Under the pieces are notes generated by a model. That model was not told where the DNA came from. It was given only the letters and a program-made list of their open reading frames with translations, and searched no databases. A stretch of DNA of 64,000 nucleotides, from NCBI RefSeq assembly GCF_000473045.1, contig NZ_AXAY01000028.1, positions 62,001 through 126,000 of the forward strand, in the 5' to 3' direction. This document shows, in pieces, positions 1 through 8,063 of this stretch. Each line of letters begins with the position of its first letter. Position 1 is the stretch's first letter. Both the position numbers and the translations under genes were made by a program. Source of the stretch: Bradyrhizobium sp. WSM3983. Its GTDB lineage: Bacteria > Pseudomonadota > Alphaproteobacteria > Rhizobiales > Xanthobacteraceae.

Positions 1-1
1 C

Positions 2-874
2 AACTACCATGTCGGCGGCGCCGGCAAGACGCCGACCGTATTGGCACTGACGAAGCTGCTGCGCGAGCTTGGCGAGACCCCGGTGGTGCTCAGCCGCGGC
101 TACGGCGGACGCTTGCACGGCCCTGTGATGGTCGATCGGATGCGTCACACCGCCGCCGATATCGGCGACGAGCCACTGATGATGGTGCGCGACGTCCCCG
201 TCGCGGTCGCGCGCGACCGCCTCGACGGCGTTGCGCTCGCCAAATCGCAAGGCGCCACCGTGATCCTGATGGACGATGGCTTCCAGAATCCGCTTCTGTT
301 GAAGGACGCTTCGCTGATCGTGATCGACAGCGAGCGCGGCCTGGGTAATGGCAAGGTGTTCCCGGCAGGTCCGCTGCGCGCGCCGCTGAGGGCGCAGCTT
401 TCGCGCACCGACGCGCTGGTGCTGATCGGCGACGGCCACGCCGCGGACGGTGTCGCGGCCGAGATTTCCGCGCGCGGCAAGCCGGTGCTGCGCGCGCGCC
501 TGAAGCCGGATGCGGCCGCGGTCGCGCAACTCTTCGGCAAGCCCGTCTTCGCCTTTGCCGGCATCGGCGATCCCGAGCGCTTCTTCCGCAGCTTGCGCGC
601 CAGCGGCGTCGAGGTCGCACGCACGCGCTGCTTCGCCGATCACCACATGTTTTCGCAGCCCGAGCTCGCCGCGCTCGCAGCCGACGCCCAGCGCGAGCAG
701 CTCATGCTGGTGACGACGGAAAAGGATCTCGCCCGCCTGCGCGGCACGAGCGACGTGCCGGATGGTATCGTGCCGTTCGCCGTCCAGCTCGAATTCGACG
801 ACCCGGCCACGCTGCGGCAATTGATCAGCGACCATCTCTACAAAGCGCGCGAGCGGCGCTTCTCCGGGCGATGA
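2..874 (+). CDS. lpxK: Tetraacyldisaccharide 4'-kinase, 5' partial
   Basis: Lipid A biosynthesis enzyme that phosphorylates the 4' position of the tetraacyldisaccharide 1-phosphate precursor at the inner membrane, producing lipid IVA. The frame is open from base 2 with no start codon, so the gene is cut by the window edge. The first residues already hold the P-loop (VGGAGKTP), followed by SRGYGG, GDEP and the family-typical MDDGFQN and FPAGPLR motifs. About 290 residues remain, so only the N-terminal membrane anchor and a short stretch are missing. The identification is secure; the true start lies outside the window. Confidence 0.95.
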   Translation, partial: NYHVGGAGKTPTVLALTKLLRELGETPVVLSRGYGGRLHGPVMVDRMRHTAADIGDEPLMMVRDVPVAVARDRLDGVALAKSQGATVILMDDGFQNPLLLKDASLIVIDSERGLGNGKVFPAGPLRAPLRAQLSRTDALVLIGDGHAADGVAAEISARGKPVLRARLKPDAAAVAQLFGKPVFAFAGIGDPERFFRSLRASGVEVARTRCFADHHMFSQPELAALAADAQREQLMLVTTEKDLARLRGTSDVPDGIVPFAVQLEFDDPATLRQLISDHLYKARERRFSGR

Positions 875-896
875 ACGCGCTACTGGCGCTGCTCTC

Positions 897-981
897 GTAG
901 GGTGGGCAAAGCGAAGCGTGCCCACCATCTATCTTCACGTCCGGAGTGAATGGTGGGCACGCTGCGCTTTGCCCACCCTAC
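897..981. repeat. Dispersed palindromic repeat, family A copy 1
   Basis: The two arms, each built on GTAGGGTGGGCAAAG and its complement, face each other across about 20 bases. They form a long imperfect inverted repeat between lpxK and the next gene. Related copies lie at 15017-15107 and, degenerate, at 55169-55238. It looks like a non-autonomous intergenic palindrome that may fold in RNA and act as a weak terminator. Confidence 0.85.
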
Positions 982-1050
982 AACAGTTCGTTATTCAGCC
1001 GACATTCATCGCAATGCTCCTATCGATCTCACACGATCTCGGAGAATTCG

Positions 1051-1359
1051 ATGAAATTGCCTCTCGCGGCCCTGGCCGCCAGCCTTGTGTGTCTGATTGT
1101 TGCGCCGGTGTTTGCACAAACGACGCCGGCGCCCGCTGCTCCAGGCGCCACGGTACCGGTTCCCGCGACCAAGCGCGTAACCTGTCTCGCCACGACGCAA
1201 AATCTGAAGGGGCAGGACAAGCGCGACCAGATGCAGATCTGCGTGGCGCAGGCGCGGGTCGATTGCCTGAAGCAGGCGATCGATCAGAAGGTGGTCGGCG
1301 AAGCGCGCAAGAGCGCGATCAAGACGTGCGTGGGCGCGGATGGTCCCGAGCAGCAATAG
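1051..1359 (+). CDS. Small secreted PsiF-repeat-like protein
   Basis: A 102-residue protein. The frame is open further upstream, but the ATG at 1051 follows a GGAG ribosome site and begins a clear signal peptide (MKLPLAALAASLVCLIVAPVFAQ region split near residue 22), so the upstream extension, which is encoded partly by the palindrome, is rejected. The mature part has regularly spaced cysteines and a NLKGQDKRDQMQIC segment resembling the PsiF repeat (C-x-LKG-x-R-x-C pattern). PsiF proteins are exported and of unknown biochemical role; in enterobacteria they are phosphate-starvation induced. The family call is by pattern only. Confidence 0.7.
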   Translation: MKLPLAALAASLVCLIVAPVFAQTTPAPAAPGATVPVPATKRVTCLATTQNLKGQDKRDQMQICVAQARVDCLKQAIDQKVVGEARKSAIKTCVGADGPEQQ

Positions 1360-1375
1360 CCATGCGGGCGAAGCC

Positions 1376-1603
1376 TCACGACTGCGGCTTCGGCGCGTTG
1401 GGGAAATGCCGCTGCAGCACGGCGATGGGCGTCGCGTAGGCCTCCTGCAGATCCACGCTCCAGTATTTCAGTTCGTCGAGCGGGATCCGCGTGTCGGTGA
1501 TGGCGCAGCGCACGAAAGTCCCGGGCGAGATCACGCGGAAATCGCCGTCGAGATATTGCACCTGCGCTTCGCCATGGCCCGAGGGGCCGAACTTGTTCAG
1601 CAC
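1376..1603 (-). CDS. DUF2093 family protein
   Basis: A 75-residue protein of the DUF2093 type, a small alphaproteobacterial family of unknown function. It shows the family hallmark stretches GEAQVQYLDGDFRV, FVRCAITDTRIPLDEL and KYWSVDLQEAYA. The cysteine and charged pattern suggest a compact soluble protein. It is convergent with the upstream secreted protein and divergent from the next gene. The family call is confident; the function is unknown. Confidence 0.85.
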   Translation of the reverse strand: MLNKFGPSGHGEAQVQYLDGDFRVISPGTFVRCAITDTRIPLDELKYWSVDLQEAYATPIAVLQRHFPNAPKPQS

Positions 1604-1785
1604 GGTCGAAAGTCTCCGTGGATGGACCCCGTTTGGAAAACCTTGCGGGGCACGATGTGTTGGACCGGATGTAGCATAGATAGGGTGGCTTGTCCGCCCG
1701 TTAAACCCACCGGTTTGTGATGTTTTGCCGCCGTTTTCGCATGATAGTTCTTGAGGCCGTGCGGCACCTCCTGCGACAGAGTCCG

Positions 1786-2616
1786 ATGCGCCTTCGACTG
1801 ACCGCCCTGTTCCTGACGCTGCTGATATCGGCCGCGCATGCGTCGCCGGCGCCTGCGCCGCAGCAGGTCGAGATTCCCCTGTCGTCCGGCGTGCTGCATG
1901 CGCAACTCTTCAAGCCCGAGGGCGAGGGGCCGTTTCCGACCGTGATCGCGCTGCACGGCTGCGGCGGCCTCGGCAGCCATTCTGATTCCGTCCAGCCGCG
2001 CTATCGCGACTGGGCCGAGCGGCTGCTTAGGGCGGGCAATGCCGTGCTGCTGCCGGACAGCTACGGCTCGCGCGAGCTCGGGCCGCAATGCCGCGTCAAG
2101 GAGATGCGCGTCAAGGCGCGGCGCGAGCGCGTTACCGACATCGCGGCATCGCGGGCCTGGCTGATGAAGCAGAACTGGGTGGTGCGCGACCGTGTCAGCC
2201 TGATCGGCTGGGCCAACGGCGCCAGCGCGCTGCTCTGGGCCGTGCGTCCGCAGAGCGTGGCGCGTGATGCGGGACCGGATTTCCGTGCCGCGATCGCGTT
2301 CTATCCGGATTGCCGGATCTCAGCTGGCTTGGGCTGGAGCACGCGGATGCCGACGCTGGTGCTGATCGGCGCCAATGACGACGTCTCGTCGCCGCCGGCC
2401 TGCCGCCAAATGGTGGACGGCGCCCACGGCCGCAGCGCGCTCGCGCGCATCGTGGTCTATCCCGGCGCCTACCACGATTTCGACCGCGCCAACACGCCGC
2501 TGCATGCGGCCGCCAGCAGCGCCGATGCCGCCGCTCCTGAGCATGGCCATCTCGGCACCGATTCCGAAGCGCGCGCGGACTCGCAGAAGGAAGTCGCGGA
2601 GTGGCTGGCGCGGTAG
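1786..2616 (+). CDS. Exported dienelactone-hydrolase-like protein, nucleophile replaced
   Basis: A 276-residue alpha/beta-hydrolase of the dienelactone hydrolase type. The ATG at 1786 is chosen over upstream in-frame ATGs because it begins a signal peptide ending near AHA (residue 18). The oxyanion region ALHGCGG is at about 56-61. The nucleophile elbow reads G141-W-A143-N-G145, so the residue that should be Cys or Ser is Ala. The other triad members look present: Asp198 or Asp199 in LIGANDD and His230 in YPGAYHD. Either the protein is not a classical hydrolase or it has lost activity recently (Ser to Ala needs one base change). It stands alone, without an evident operon. Confidence 0.8.
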   Translation: MRLRLTALFLTLLISAAHASPAPAPQQVEIPLSSGVLHAQLFKPEGEGPFPTVIALHGCGGLGSHSDSVQPRYRDWAERLLRAGNAVLLPDSYGSRELGPQCRVKEMRVKARRERVTDIAASRAWLMKQNWVVRDRVSLIGWANGASALLWAVRPQSVARDAGPDFRAAIAFYPDCRISAGLGWSTRMPTLVLIGANDDVSSPPACRQMVDGAHGRSALARIVVYPGAYHDFDRANTPLHAAASSADAAAPEHGHLGTDSEARADSQKEVAEWLAR

Positions 2617-2829
2617 CTCGGATGAGCGGACTTGTCGCGCCGTAGCTCGGTAGAGCGAAGGCGGAAGCGGGGCCGCCCGAGGAACAAGGTGAGGCGGACA
2701 GCCCCGCATCGACCACCGCCCTGCACGGACCGAGATGGCCGACCGTGAATCTACGGATCGCGCATCACACCGGTTTCAGCGGATGTCGGTGCCTTAGTTC
2801 GACCATGATGTCGGCTAAACGAATCTCTC

Positions 2830-2979
2830 ATGCGCAACCGCATCGTCATCTTCTCCGCCGCACTGATCATCTTCACCATCGCGGTCTTCCTGTTCGAAGC
2901 CCAAGCCGGCGCACCGCAGCTCGCGCCGGAACATTGCGGCTTCTGGACCACGATGGACGCCGGGTTGTCCTGCCGGTAG
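2830..2979 (+). CDS. Putative small single-pass membrane protein
   Basis: A 49-residue open frame from ATG 2830 to TAG 2977. The N-terminus is basic (MRNR), followed by a hydrophobic helix of about 16 residues (IVIFSAALIIFTIAVFLF) and a short polar tail with two cysteines. The composition is protein-like, but the ribosome site is weak and no family is recognised. It ends 11 bases before a family B palindrome. It could be a real small protein or chance. Confidence 0.45.
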   Translation: MRNRIVIFSAALIIFTIAVFLFEAQAGAPQLAPEHCGFWTTMDAGLSCR

Positions 2980-2989
2980 AGGGTTCTGG

Positions 2990-3115
2990 TCGTCCCGGCG
3001 AAGGCCGGGACCCATACCGCGGAATCTATCGATTGCATTCGGTCGGAGTACCGAACGACAAGTCTTCGCCAAACTTCTCCCTGGGAGTATGGGTCCCGGC
3101 CTTCGCCGGGACGAC
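2990..3115. repeat. Dispersed palindromic repeat, family B copy 1
   Basis: Starts with CGTCCCGGCGAAGGCCGGGA and ends with its complement. Each arm is itself a small hairpin, so the element folds as a cruciform with two terminal hairpins. It lies between the small ORF and the xseA stop. Other copies are at 51771-51910 and 53173-53314. When read through, the arm encodes the peptide WVPAFAGTT, which generates spurious protein extensions. Confidence 0.9.
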
Positions 3116-3143
3116 ACCGAGGATAGGGCGCCGTCCAGCGCCC

Positions 3144-4784
3144 CTAAAACAAACTGCCCTGATCCACCGGCTTGCCGACGCGCTTCGGCGCTGGCTTTGT
3201 GTCCTGCGCCGCCGGCTTCGGCTGCGATGGCGCGCGTTTGGCCGCAGGTGCTGCCCGATCCGCATCCGCCGTCGCGCCCACGCGTCCGTCCGCGAACTCG
3301 ATCTCGACGCGTGCGCCGGGCCCGACGCTATCAGCCGAATGCAGCGGATGCCCGGCTTCGTCCCGCACCAGCGCAAAGCCGCGGGCGAGCACGCCGCGAT
3401 AGGACAGCGCGGAGAGCAGCTTGCCGCTGTTCTCGACGCGGGCATCGAGCCGCTGCAGCAAGGTGACAACCGCGCGGTTGGCGCGCTCAGCGAGGCGGTG
3501 CGTGCGCTCGCGCTGGCGGGCAATCGCGTTGCGCTGCGCTTGCGCGTTGGAGAGCTTTGAGGCGCGCAGGCGCACTTCAAGTCCGGCAAAGCGGTCGCGG
3601 CGTTGCCGCAGCAGCGAGCGCGCGGACAGGCCGAGCCGTTCACCGCACACGGTGAGCCGGTGCCCGGCCTGCGCGATCTGGCCGTGCAGCACCCGCAGCG
3701 TCAGCTTCGAGCTCGCCGCCGTAAACCTGCGGAAATGTGCGTGCGTGTTGGCCTTGAGCCCGCGGGGCAGGGCGCTACCTGCCGAATCCAGCCGTTGCCG
3801 CGGGATCGCGAGCAAATCGCCTGCAGCCGGCAGCGCGCGTGCGGCGGCGCGAAGCTCGCTGCGGCGGCTCTCGTGGGCTCGCTGCCAATAGGCACGCGTC
3901 CGCCGCGCGAGATCGGCGACCTCGACGAACAGATCGCTGCGCACCGGCACCGCCATTTCGGCCGCCGCCGTCGGCGTCGGTGCGCGCTTGTCGGCGACGA
4001 AATCGATCAGCGTGATGTCGGTCTCGTGGCCGACCGCCGAGATCAGCGGGATCGTGCTCTCGGCCGCCGCGCGCACCACGATCTCCTCGTTGAACGACCA
4101 GAGATCCTCCAGCGAGCCGCCGCCGCGCGCGACGATGAGCACGTCGGGCCGTGGAATCTTGCCGCCCTCCGGCAGCGCGTTGAAGCCGCGGATCGCGGCT
4201 GCAACCTGCTCGGCCGAACCTTCGCCCTGAACCTTCACCGGCCACACCAGCACGTGGCGGGGGAAGCGGTCCTCGAGCCGGTGCAGGATGTCGCGGATGA
4301 CAGCTCCGGTCGGCGAGGTCACCACGCCGATCACGGCCGGCAGCCAGGGCAGCAGCTGCTTTCGCGCCTCGTCGAACAGGCCTTCGGCGGCGAGCTTCTT
4401 CTTGCGCTCCTCCATCAGCGCCATCAGCGCGCCGATGCCGGCCGGCTCCAGTGCCTCGATCACGATCTGGTACTTCGAGGAGCCCGGATAGGTCGTGAGC
4501 TTGCCGGTGGCGATGACCTCGAGCCCTTCCTGTGGCTTGAAGCGCATCCGGCCGTGCACCCCCTTCCAGATCACCGCCTCGATCTTGGCGCTCTCGTCCT
4601 TGAGCGCGAAATAGCAATGCCCGGAGGAGTGGGCGCCGCGGAACCCGGAGATCTCACCGCGGACCCGGACATGGCCATAGGTGTCCTCCACCGTCCGCTT
4701 CAGGGACTGCGAGAGCTCGGAGACGGTGAATTCGGGCGTATTAAGCAGCGGTTCCGCAGGCGGCATCGGCAAACGATTCGGCAT
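3144..4784 (-). CDS. xseA: Exodeoxyribonuclease VII large subunit
   Basis: Large subunit of exonuclease VII, which degrades single-stranded DNA from both ends in mismatch repair and recombination. The protein is 546 residues. The start at 4784 (MPNRLPMPPAEP) precedes the conserved FTVSELSQSLKRTVED opening of the OB-fold; an upstream ATG at 4976 would overlap the divergent gene and is rejected. Conserved parts include VRGEISGF, the IARGGGSLEDLWSFNEE block and SAVGHETDITLIDFVAD. A long coiled-coil-like region and an Ala/Pro/Lys-rich tail follow. The small subunit XseB is not in this window. Confidence 0.97.
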   Translation of the reverse strand: MPNRLPMPPAEPLLNTPEFTVSELSQSLKRTVEDTYGHVRVRGEISGFRGAHSSGHCYFALKDESAKIEAVIWKGVHGRMRFKPQEGLEVIATGKLTTYPGSSKYQIVIEALEPAGIGALMALMEERKKKLAAEGLFDEARKQLLPWLPAVIGVVTSPTGAVIRDILHRLEDRFPRHVLVWPVKVQGEGSAEQVAAAIRGFNALPEGGKIPRPDVLIVARGGGSLEDLWSFNEEIVVRAAAESTIPLISAVGHETDITLIDFVADKRAPTPTAAAEMAVPVRSDLFVEVADLARRTRAYWQRAHESRRSELRAAARALPAAGDLLAIPRQRLDSAGSALPRGLKANTHAHFRRFTAASSKLTLRVLHGQIAQAGHRLTVCGERLGLSARSLLRQRRDRFAGLEVRLRASKLSNAQAQRNAIARQRERTHRLAERANRAVVTLLQRLDARVENSGKLLSALSYRGVLARGFALVRDEAGHPLHSADSVGPGARVEIEFADGRVGATADADRAAPAAKRAPSQPKPAAQDTKPAPKRVGKPVDQGSLF

Positions 4785-4847
4785 TTTGGGGTCGGTCTCG
4801 ACGTTAAGGATTTTCGCCGGCAAGCGCGAATCCGGCTCTTGATCATA

Positions 4848-4874
4848 AGAGTACTCTGTAATATAGAGTTCTCT
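4848..4874. promoter_or_regulatory. Double palindromic operator
   Basis: Two near-identical 10-bp palindromes, AGAGTACTCT (4848-4857) and AGAGTTCTCT (4865-4874), are separated by seven A/T-rich bases. Read across the gap they also form ACTCT-N7-AGAGT. They lie in the divergent region between xseA and the alpha/beta hydrolase, 30 bases before the hydrolase start. The winged-helix gene ending this operon is the obvious candidate to bind here; that is inference. Confidence 0.65.
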
Positions 4875-4903
4875 ATTGGTGATCCGGTCAAGGAGTTTGG
4901 ACC

Positions 4904-5914
4904 ATGGCGATGCGATTGCTGCGAGGTGCGCTGGGCTTGCTGAAATGGGGGCTCTGCGCCGTCGGCGCAGCGGCACTGATCTTCACCGCGCTGATCGCGA
5001 CGCCGCTGCAGCGGCCAGCGGAGCTGCGCTCCGTCTCGGATTCCGCCAAGGGCATCGACTGGTCCACGCTGCCGCCGCTCGAGCGTTTTCAGGCCCGCGA
5101 CGGCACCTGGCTCGGCTTCCGGCGTTACGCCGCGAAGGGGCCAGACACTGGTCGCGGTGCAATCTTCATCCATGGCTCCTCGGGCTCTTCCGGCACGGTC
5201 AATCACGCGCTGACAGCGGCATTCGCGGCGCATGGCGTCGAGACCTGGGCGCTCGATACGCGCGGCCATGGTGCGTCGGGCACGCGCGGCGATATAGGCT
5301 ATGTCGGCCAGCTCGAGGACGATCTCGTCGATTTCGTCGCCCATGTCCGCCGAAGCGCGCCTGATCTGCCGCTGACCCTGGTCGGTCATTCCGCCGGTGC
5401 CGGCTTCTCGCTCCGCGTCGCAGCGACGCCGATCATCCAGGACCTGTTCGTTCGCACCGTGCTGGTCGCGCCCTATCTCGGCTATGACGCGCCGACCAAC
5501 AAGCCGCACGCCGGCGGCTGGGCCAATGCCGACCTGCCGCGCCTCTTCGCTCTCGCCGCGCTGCGCAAGCTCGGCATCGATTGTTGCGCGCAGCTTCCGG
5601 TGCTCGCCTTCGCCGTGCCGCCGAATTCGGAACGGATTCTGACCCCCACCTATTCCGACCGCCTGATGCGCAATTTCGCCACCCGCGGTTATCGCATCGA
5701 TCTCCCCAACGTGACCCATCCGCTGACGATCTTCGGCGGCGCCGAAGATGAGATGATGATCTCGAAAAACTACGAGGAAGCTGTCCATGCGGTGAAGCCG
5801 TCCGTCGACGTCAAGGTGATCGAGGGCGTCAACCACAACGGCATCGTCACCAGTCCGAAGGCGGTCAATGCGATCGCCGAGGATGTGGCGACGCGGGGAG
5901 CTGGCCAGTCATGA
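4904..5914 (+). CDS. Membrane-anchored alpha/beta hydrolase (serine lipase/peptidase type)
   Basis: A 336-residue protein. Residues about 12-34 form one hydrophobic helix, so the catalytic domain is probably anchored to the inner membrane and faces the periplasm. The fold markers are FIHGSSGSS (oxyanion, about 88-96), the strand ALDTRGHG, the nucleophile elbow GHSAG with Ser163, and a late His in VNHNG; this resembles the Serine aminopeptidase S33 / monoglyceride lipase type. A strong AAGGAG ribosome site precedes ATG 4904. It is the first gene of a four-gene operon under the double palindrome at 4848-4874. The substrate is unknown. Confidence 0.85.
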   Translation: MAMRLLRGALGLLKWGLCAVGAAALIFTALIATPLQRPAELRSVSDSAKGIDWSTLPPLERFQARDGTWLGFRRYAAKGPDTGRGAIFIHGSSGSSGTVNHALTAAFAAHGVETWALDTRGHGASGTRGDIGYVGQLEDDLVDFVAHVRRSAPDLPLTLVGHSAGAGFSLRVAATPIIQDLFVRTVLVAPYLGYDAPTNKPHAGGWANADLPRLFALAALRKLGIDCCAQLPVLAFAVPPNSERILTPTYSDRLMRNFATRGYRIDLPNVTHPLTIFGGAEDEMMISKNYEEAVHAVKPSVDVKVIEGVNHNGIVTSPKAVNAIAEDVATRGAGQS

Positions 5915-5948
5915 TGCGACCCGCTTTTGGCGAGCCGTGGAGCAACCT

Positions 5949-6542
5949 ATGAAAAACCTGTTCGAAGCCGGAAAATTGCTGCTTCTCGACATGGCGGCGA
6001 CGTTGTTCTTTCTCGCCCTTTACCTGCTGACCCACAACGTGACCCTGTCGGTCGTGCTCGGCATGGTGCTGGGCACGGCCCAGATCGGCTGGCAAGTCGT
6101 GCGCCGCAAGCCGATCGACACCATGCAATGGATGAGCCTGTTTCTGGTGCTCGGCGCCGGCACGGTCACACTGATCACCAACGATCCACGATTCATGATG
6201 ATCAAGCCGAGCGTGATCTACATCATCGTCGGCGTGGTGATGTTGAAGCGGGGCTGGATGAATCGCTATCTGCCGCCGATTGCGATCGAGCTGGTGCCGG
6301 ATATCGCCGTCATTGTCGGCTACGCCTGGTCGGGCCTGATGTTCTTCTCTGCCGCGCTGAACGTGATCGTGGCCCTCAATTTCGATGTCGGGACCTGGTC
6401 GGCGGCCATGTCGATCTACGGCATCGTCAGCAAAGCCTTGATGTTCCTGATCGGCTACACGGTCATGCGCAGCGTCGGCGTCGCGCGCAAACGGCGTCTT
6501 GCCGTCGACCGCCCGCGCGCTGTTGCGACGATGCCGAATTGA
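5949..6542 (+). CDS. YciB/IspZ-family inner-membrane protein
   Basis: A 197-residue, multi-helix membrane protein. The ATG at 5949 is preferred over 5868, which would overlap the preceding gene by 47 bases. It matches the YciB/IspZ (septation protein A) family by LGTAQIGWQVVRRKPIDTM, NDPRFMMIKPSVIYIIVGVV and MLKRGWMNRYLPP. Family members are linked to envelope integrity and cell division; the mechanism is unresolved. Its place behind a hydrolase and before a regulator suggests a specialised paralogue rather than the housekeeping copy, which is inference. Confidence 0.85.
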   Translation: MKNLFEAGKLLLLDMAATLFFLALYLLTHNVTLSVVLGMVLGTAQIGWQVVRRKPIDTMQWMSLFLVLGAGTVTLITNDPRFMMIKPSVIYIIVGVVMLKRGWMNRYLPPIAIELVPDIAVIVGYAWSGLMFFSAALNVIVALNFDVGTWSAAMSIYGIVSKALMFLIGYTVMRSVGVARKRRLAVDRPRAVATMPN

Positions 6543-6623
6543 TCGGGGATCACATGGGGACGTCAGCGACCCCGCGGCAGTCTCGGCGACTGCGGATGAG
6601 ATGATGAAAGCAGGGAGCGGATC

Positions 6624-7181
6624 ATGATCAGCATCGATTCCAGCGACGCCGCGTCGGCGCTGAAAGAGATCGACGACATCGTCCAGCGCGTGCGGCAGTC
6701 CCGGCTCTACGAAATGGCGAGCCTCGTAGCGATCTGGTGGGGCGTGCTGGTGTTCGCCGGCAATATCGTGACCTGGCTCTGGCCGACTTCCGGCGGCTAC
6801 ATCTGGATCAGCGTCCACGCCGCCGGCGTGATCGGCTTGTTCGCGATCCGTGCCTACATGCGCTCACGCACCGGCGTGCAGAGCTTCGATCCTCGAATCT
6901 TCGTCGTGTTGGTCCTGTTCTTCGCGTTCGGCCTGTTCTGCGTCAGCATCCTCGGACACTTCAACGCGCGCGAGCAGGGCACGTTCTGGCCGATCTACTT
7001 CATGTTGTTCTATACCGCCGCCGGGCTCTGGTTCGGTTACGCATTCGTGGCGATCGGCCTCGGCATCACCGCGCTGACGCTGATCGGCTTCTTCTACATC
7101 GGCGCGGCATTCCCGCTCTGGATGGCCTTCGTCAACGGCGGCGGCCTGATCGTCGGCGGCCTCTGGATGCGGCGGATCTGA
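6624..7181 (+). CDS. Multi-pass membrane protein of unknown function
   Basis: A 185-residue protein. It has a soluble N-terminal stretch of about 30 residues (predicted helical, SALKEIDDIVQRVRQS) and then about five or six hydrophobic helices. The ribosome site GGGAGCGG precedes ATG 6624. Its TGA stop shares its A with the next gene's ATG (TGATG), so translation of the winged-helix regulator is coupled to it. No enzymatic motif is visible. It could be a membrane sensor or anti-regulator for the adjacent DNA-binding protein. Confidence 0.8.
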   Translation: MISIDSSDAASALKEIDDIVQRVRQSRLYEMASLVAIWWGVLVFAGNIVTWLWPTSGGYIWISVHAAGVIGLFAIRAYMRSRTGVQSFDPRIFVVLVLFFAFGLFCVSILGHFNAREQGTFWPIYFMLFYTAAGLWFGYAFVAIGLGITALTLIGFFYIGAAFPLWMAFVNGGGLIVGGLWMRRI

Positions 7182-7480
7182 TGGCCGAGCTCGACGACAT
7201 CATCCATCAGCCGCTGCGGCTGAAGATCATGGCGGCGCTCAACGCACTGCCGCAGGCGGCCGGCCTCGAATTCGCCCGGCTCAAGAAGCTCACCGGCGCC
7301 ACCGACGGCAATCTCGGCGCGCATATCGAGACCCTGGCCAAGGCCGGCTATGTCTCGGTCGACAAGGCCTTCGTCGGCAAGAAGCCGCAGACGACCGTGA
7401 CCGCCACCGCCACCGGCCGCGGCGCCTTCGCGCGCCACGTCGCGACGTTGCAGGAGATCATTGCGGGGAAGCAGGTATAG
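7181..7480 (+). CDS. Winged-helix transcriptional regulator (HTH_34-like)
   Basis: A 99-residue single-domain DNA-binding protein. The N-terminal IIHQPLRLKIMAAL is followed by the recognition helix region FARLKKLTGATDGNLGAHIE, then a wing (GKKPQTTVTATATGRGAF) and a short C-terminal helix. This is the arrangement of the small MarR/ArsR-like winged-helix family HTH_34. It begins inside the stop codon of the membrane protein gene. As the last gene of the operon it is the probable autoregulator acting on 4848-4874. Confidence 0.85.
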   Translation: MAELDDIIHQPLRLKIMAALNALPQAAGLEFARLKKLTGATDGNLGAHIETLAKAGYVSVDKAFVGKKPQTTVTATATGRGAFARHVATLQEIIAGKQV

Positions 7481-7516
7481 CCTCTGCCGTCGAGCCCGCG
7501 CGCCCATCTCTTCTCC

Positions 7517-7616
7517 GTCATTCCGGGGCGTCGCGACGCGACGAGCCCGGAATCTATTTTGCACCAACGCTGCCGCCCAATGGACTCCGGGCTCGCGCTG
7601 CGCGCCCCGGAATGAC
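7517..7616. repeat. Dispersed palindromic repeat, family C copy 1
   Basis: Runs from GTCATTCCGGGGCG to the complementary CGCCCCGGAATGAC, with internal CCCGGAAT and ATTCCGGG-like arms. Other copies are at 43021-43124 and 59875-60000, and a lone half arm is at 9340-9366. It separates the regulator operon from the AT-rich patch and overwrites the 3' end of the pseudogene to its right. Confidence 0.88.
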
Positions 7617-7649
7617 AGCGACAACGCTGACAGGCATAGACAGTGTCAA

Positions 7650-7976
7650 CCGATGCTTCGTTTTGGGAATTTTGTGCACTGTTACCGTAATTCGGTAGTT
7701 AATAAGTTTGTCGATCATGGAGTCGAGCGGACGCTGGAAAGGCTTTTGCTCATAGAAGAATGTGTCCGCCGCCTGAGCCATACTGGCTGATGCCCAAAGC
7801 GTTGACGAGGGAAACATGCCTGCCCATTTCATTTTGAATACCCGCGCCTGACTCCACCACCGAGATCATGATCTGATCACCGCTCTCTAGTCTAAATCGG
7901 GCAAAACACTGCGAGGCGTATCCTTCTTGAAGGCGATCTCACCCATGTCTGCCTCCGGCATACGGAAATACAATGC
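7650..7976 (-). pseudogene. Frameshifted remnant of a small protein gene
   Basis: Three overlapping minus-strand frames each give a protein-like stretch that joins into one product if frameshifts are allowed. Bases 7976-7890 encode ALYFRMPEADMGEIAF and FKKDTPRSV. The next frame, from about 7905, encodes FARFRLESGDQIMISVVESG. The third frame, from about 7845 to 7652, encodes RVFKMKWAGMFPSS, MAQAADTFFYEQKPF and DSMIDKLINYRITV. No single frame spans it. At least two small indels and a repeat at the 3' end explain the pattern. The family is not recognised. Confidence 0.5.
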
Positions 7977-8063
7977 TCATCTGCTTCTGAACATCCCAAG
8001 CTGCGTTTGCCGCCGCTGGACATCGCTTGACCGCGAGGCTGGTGGCCCGCCAAATCATCATCC

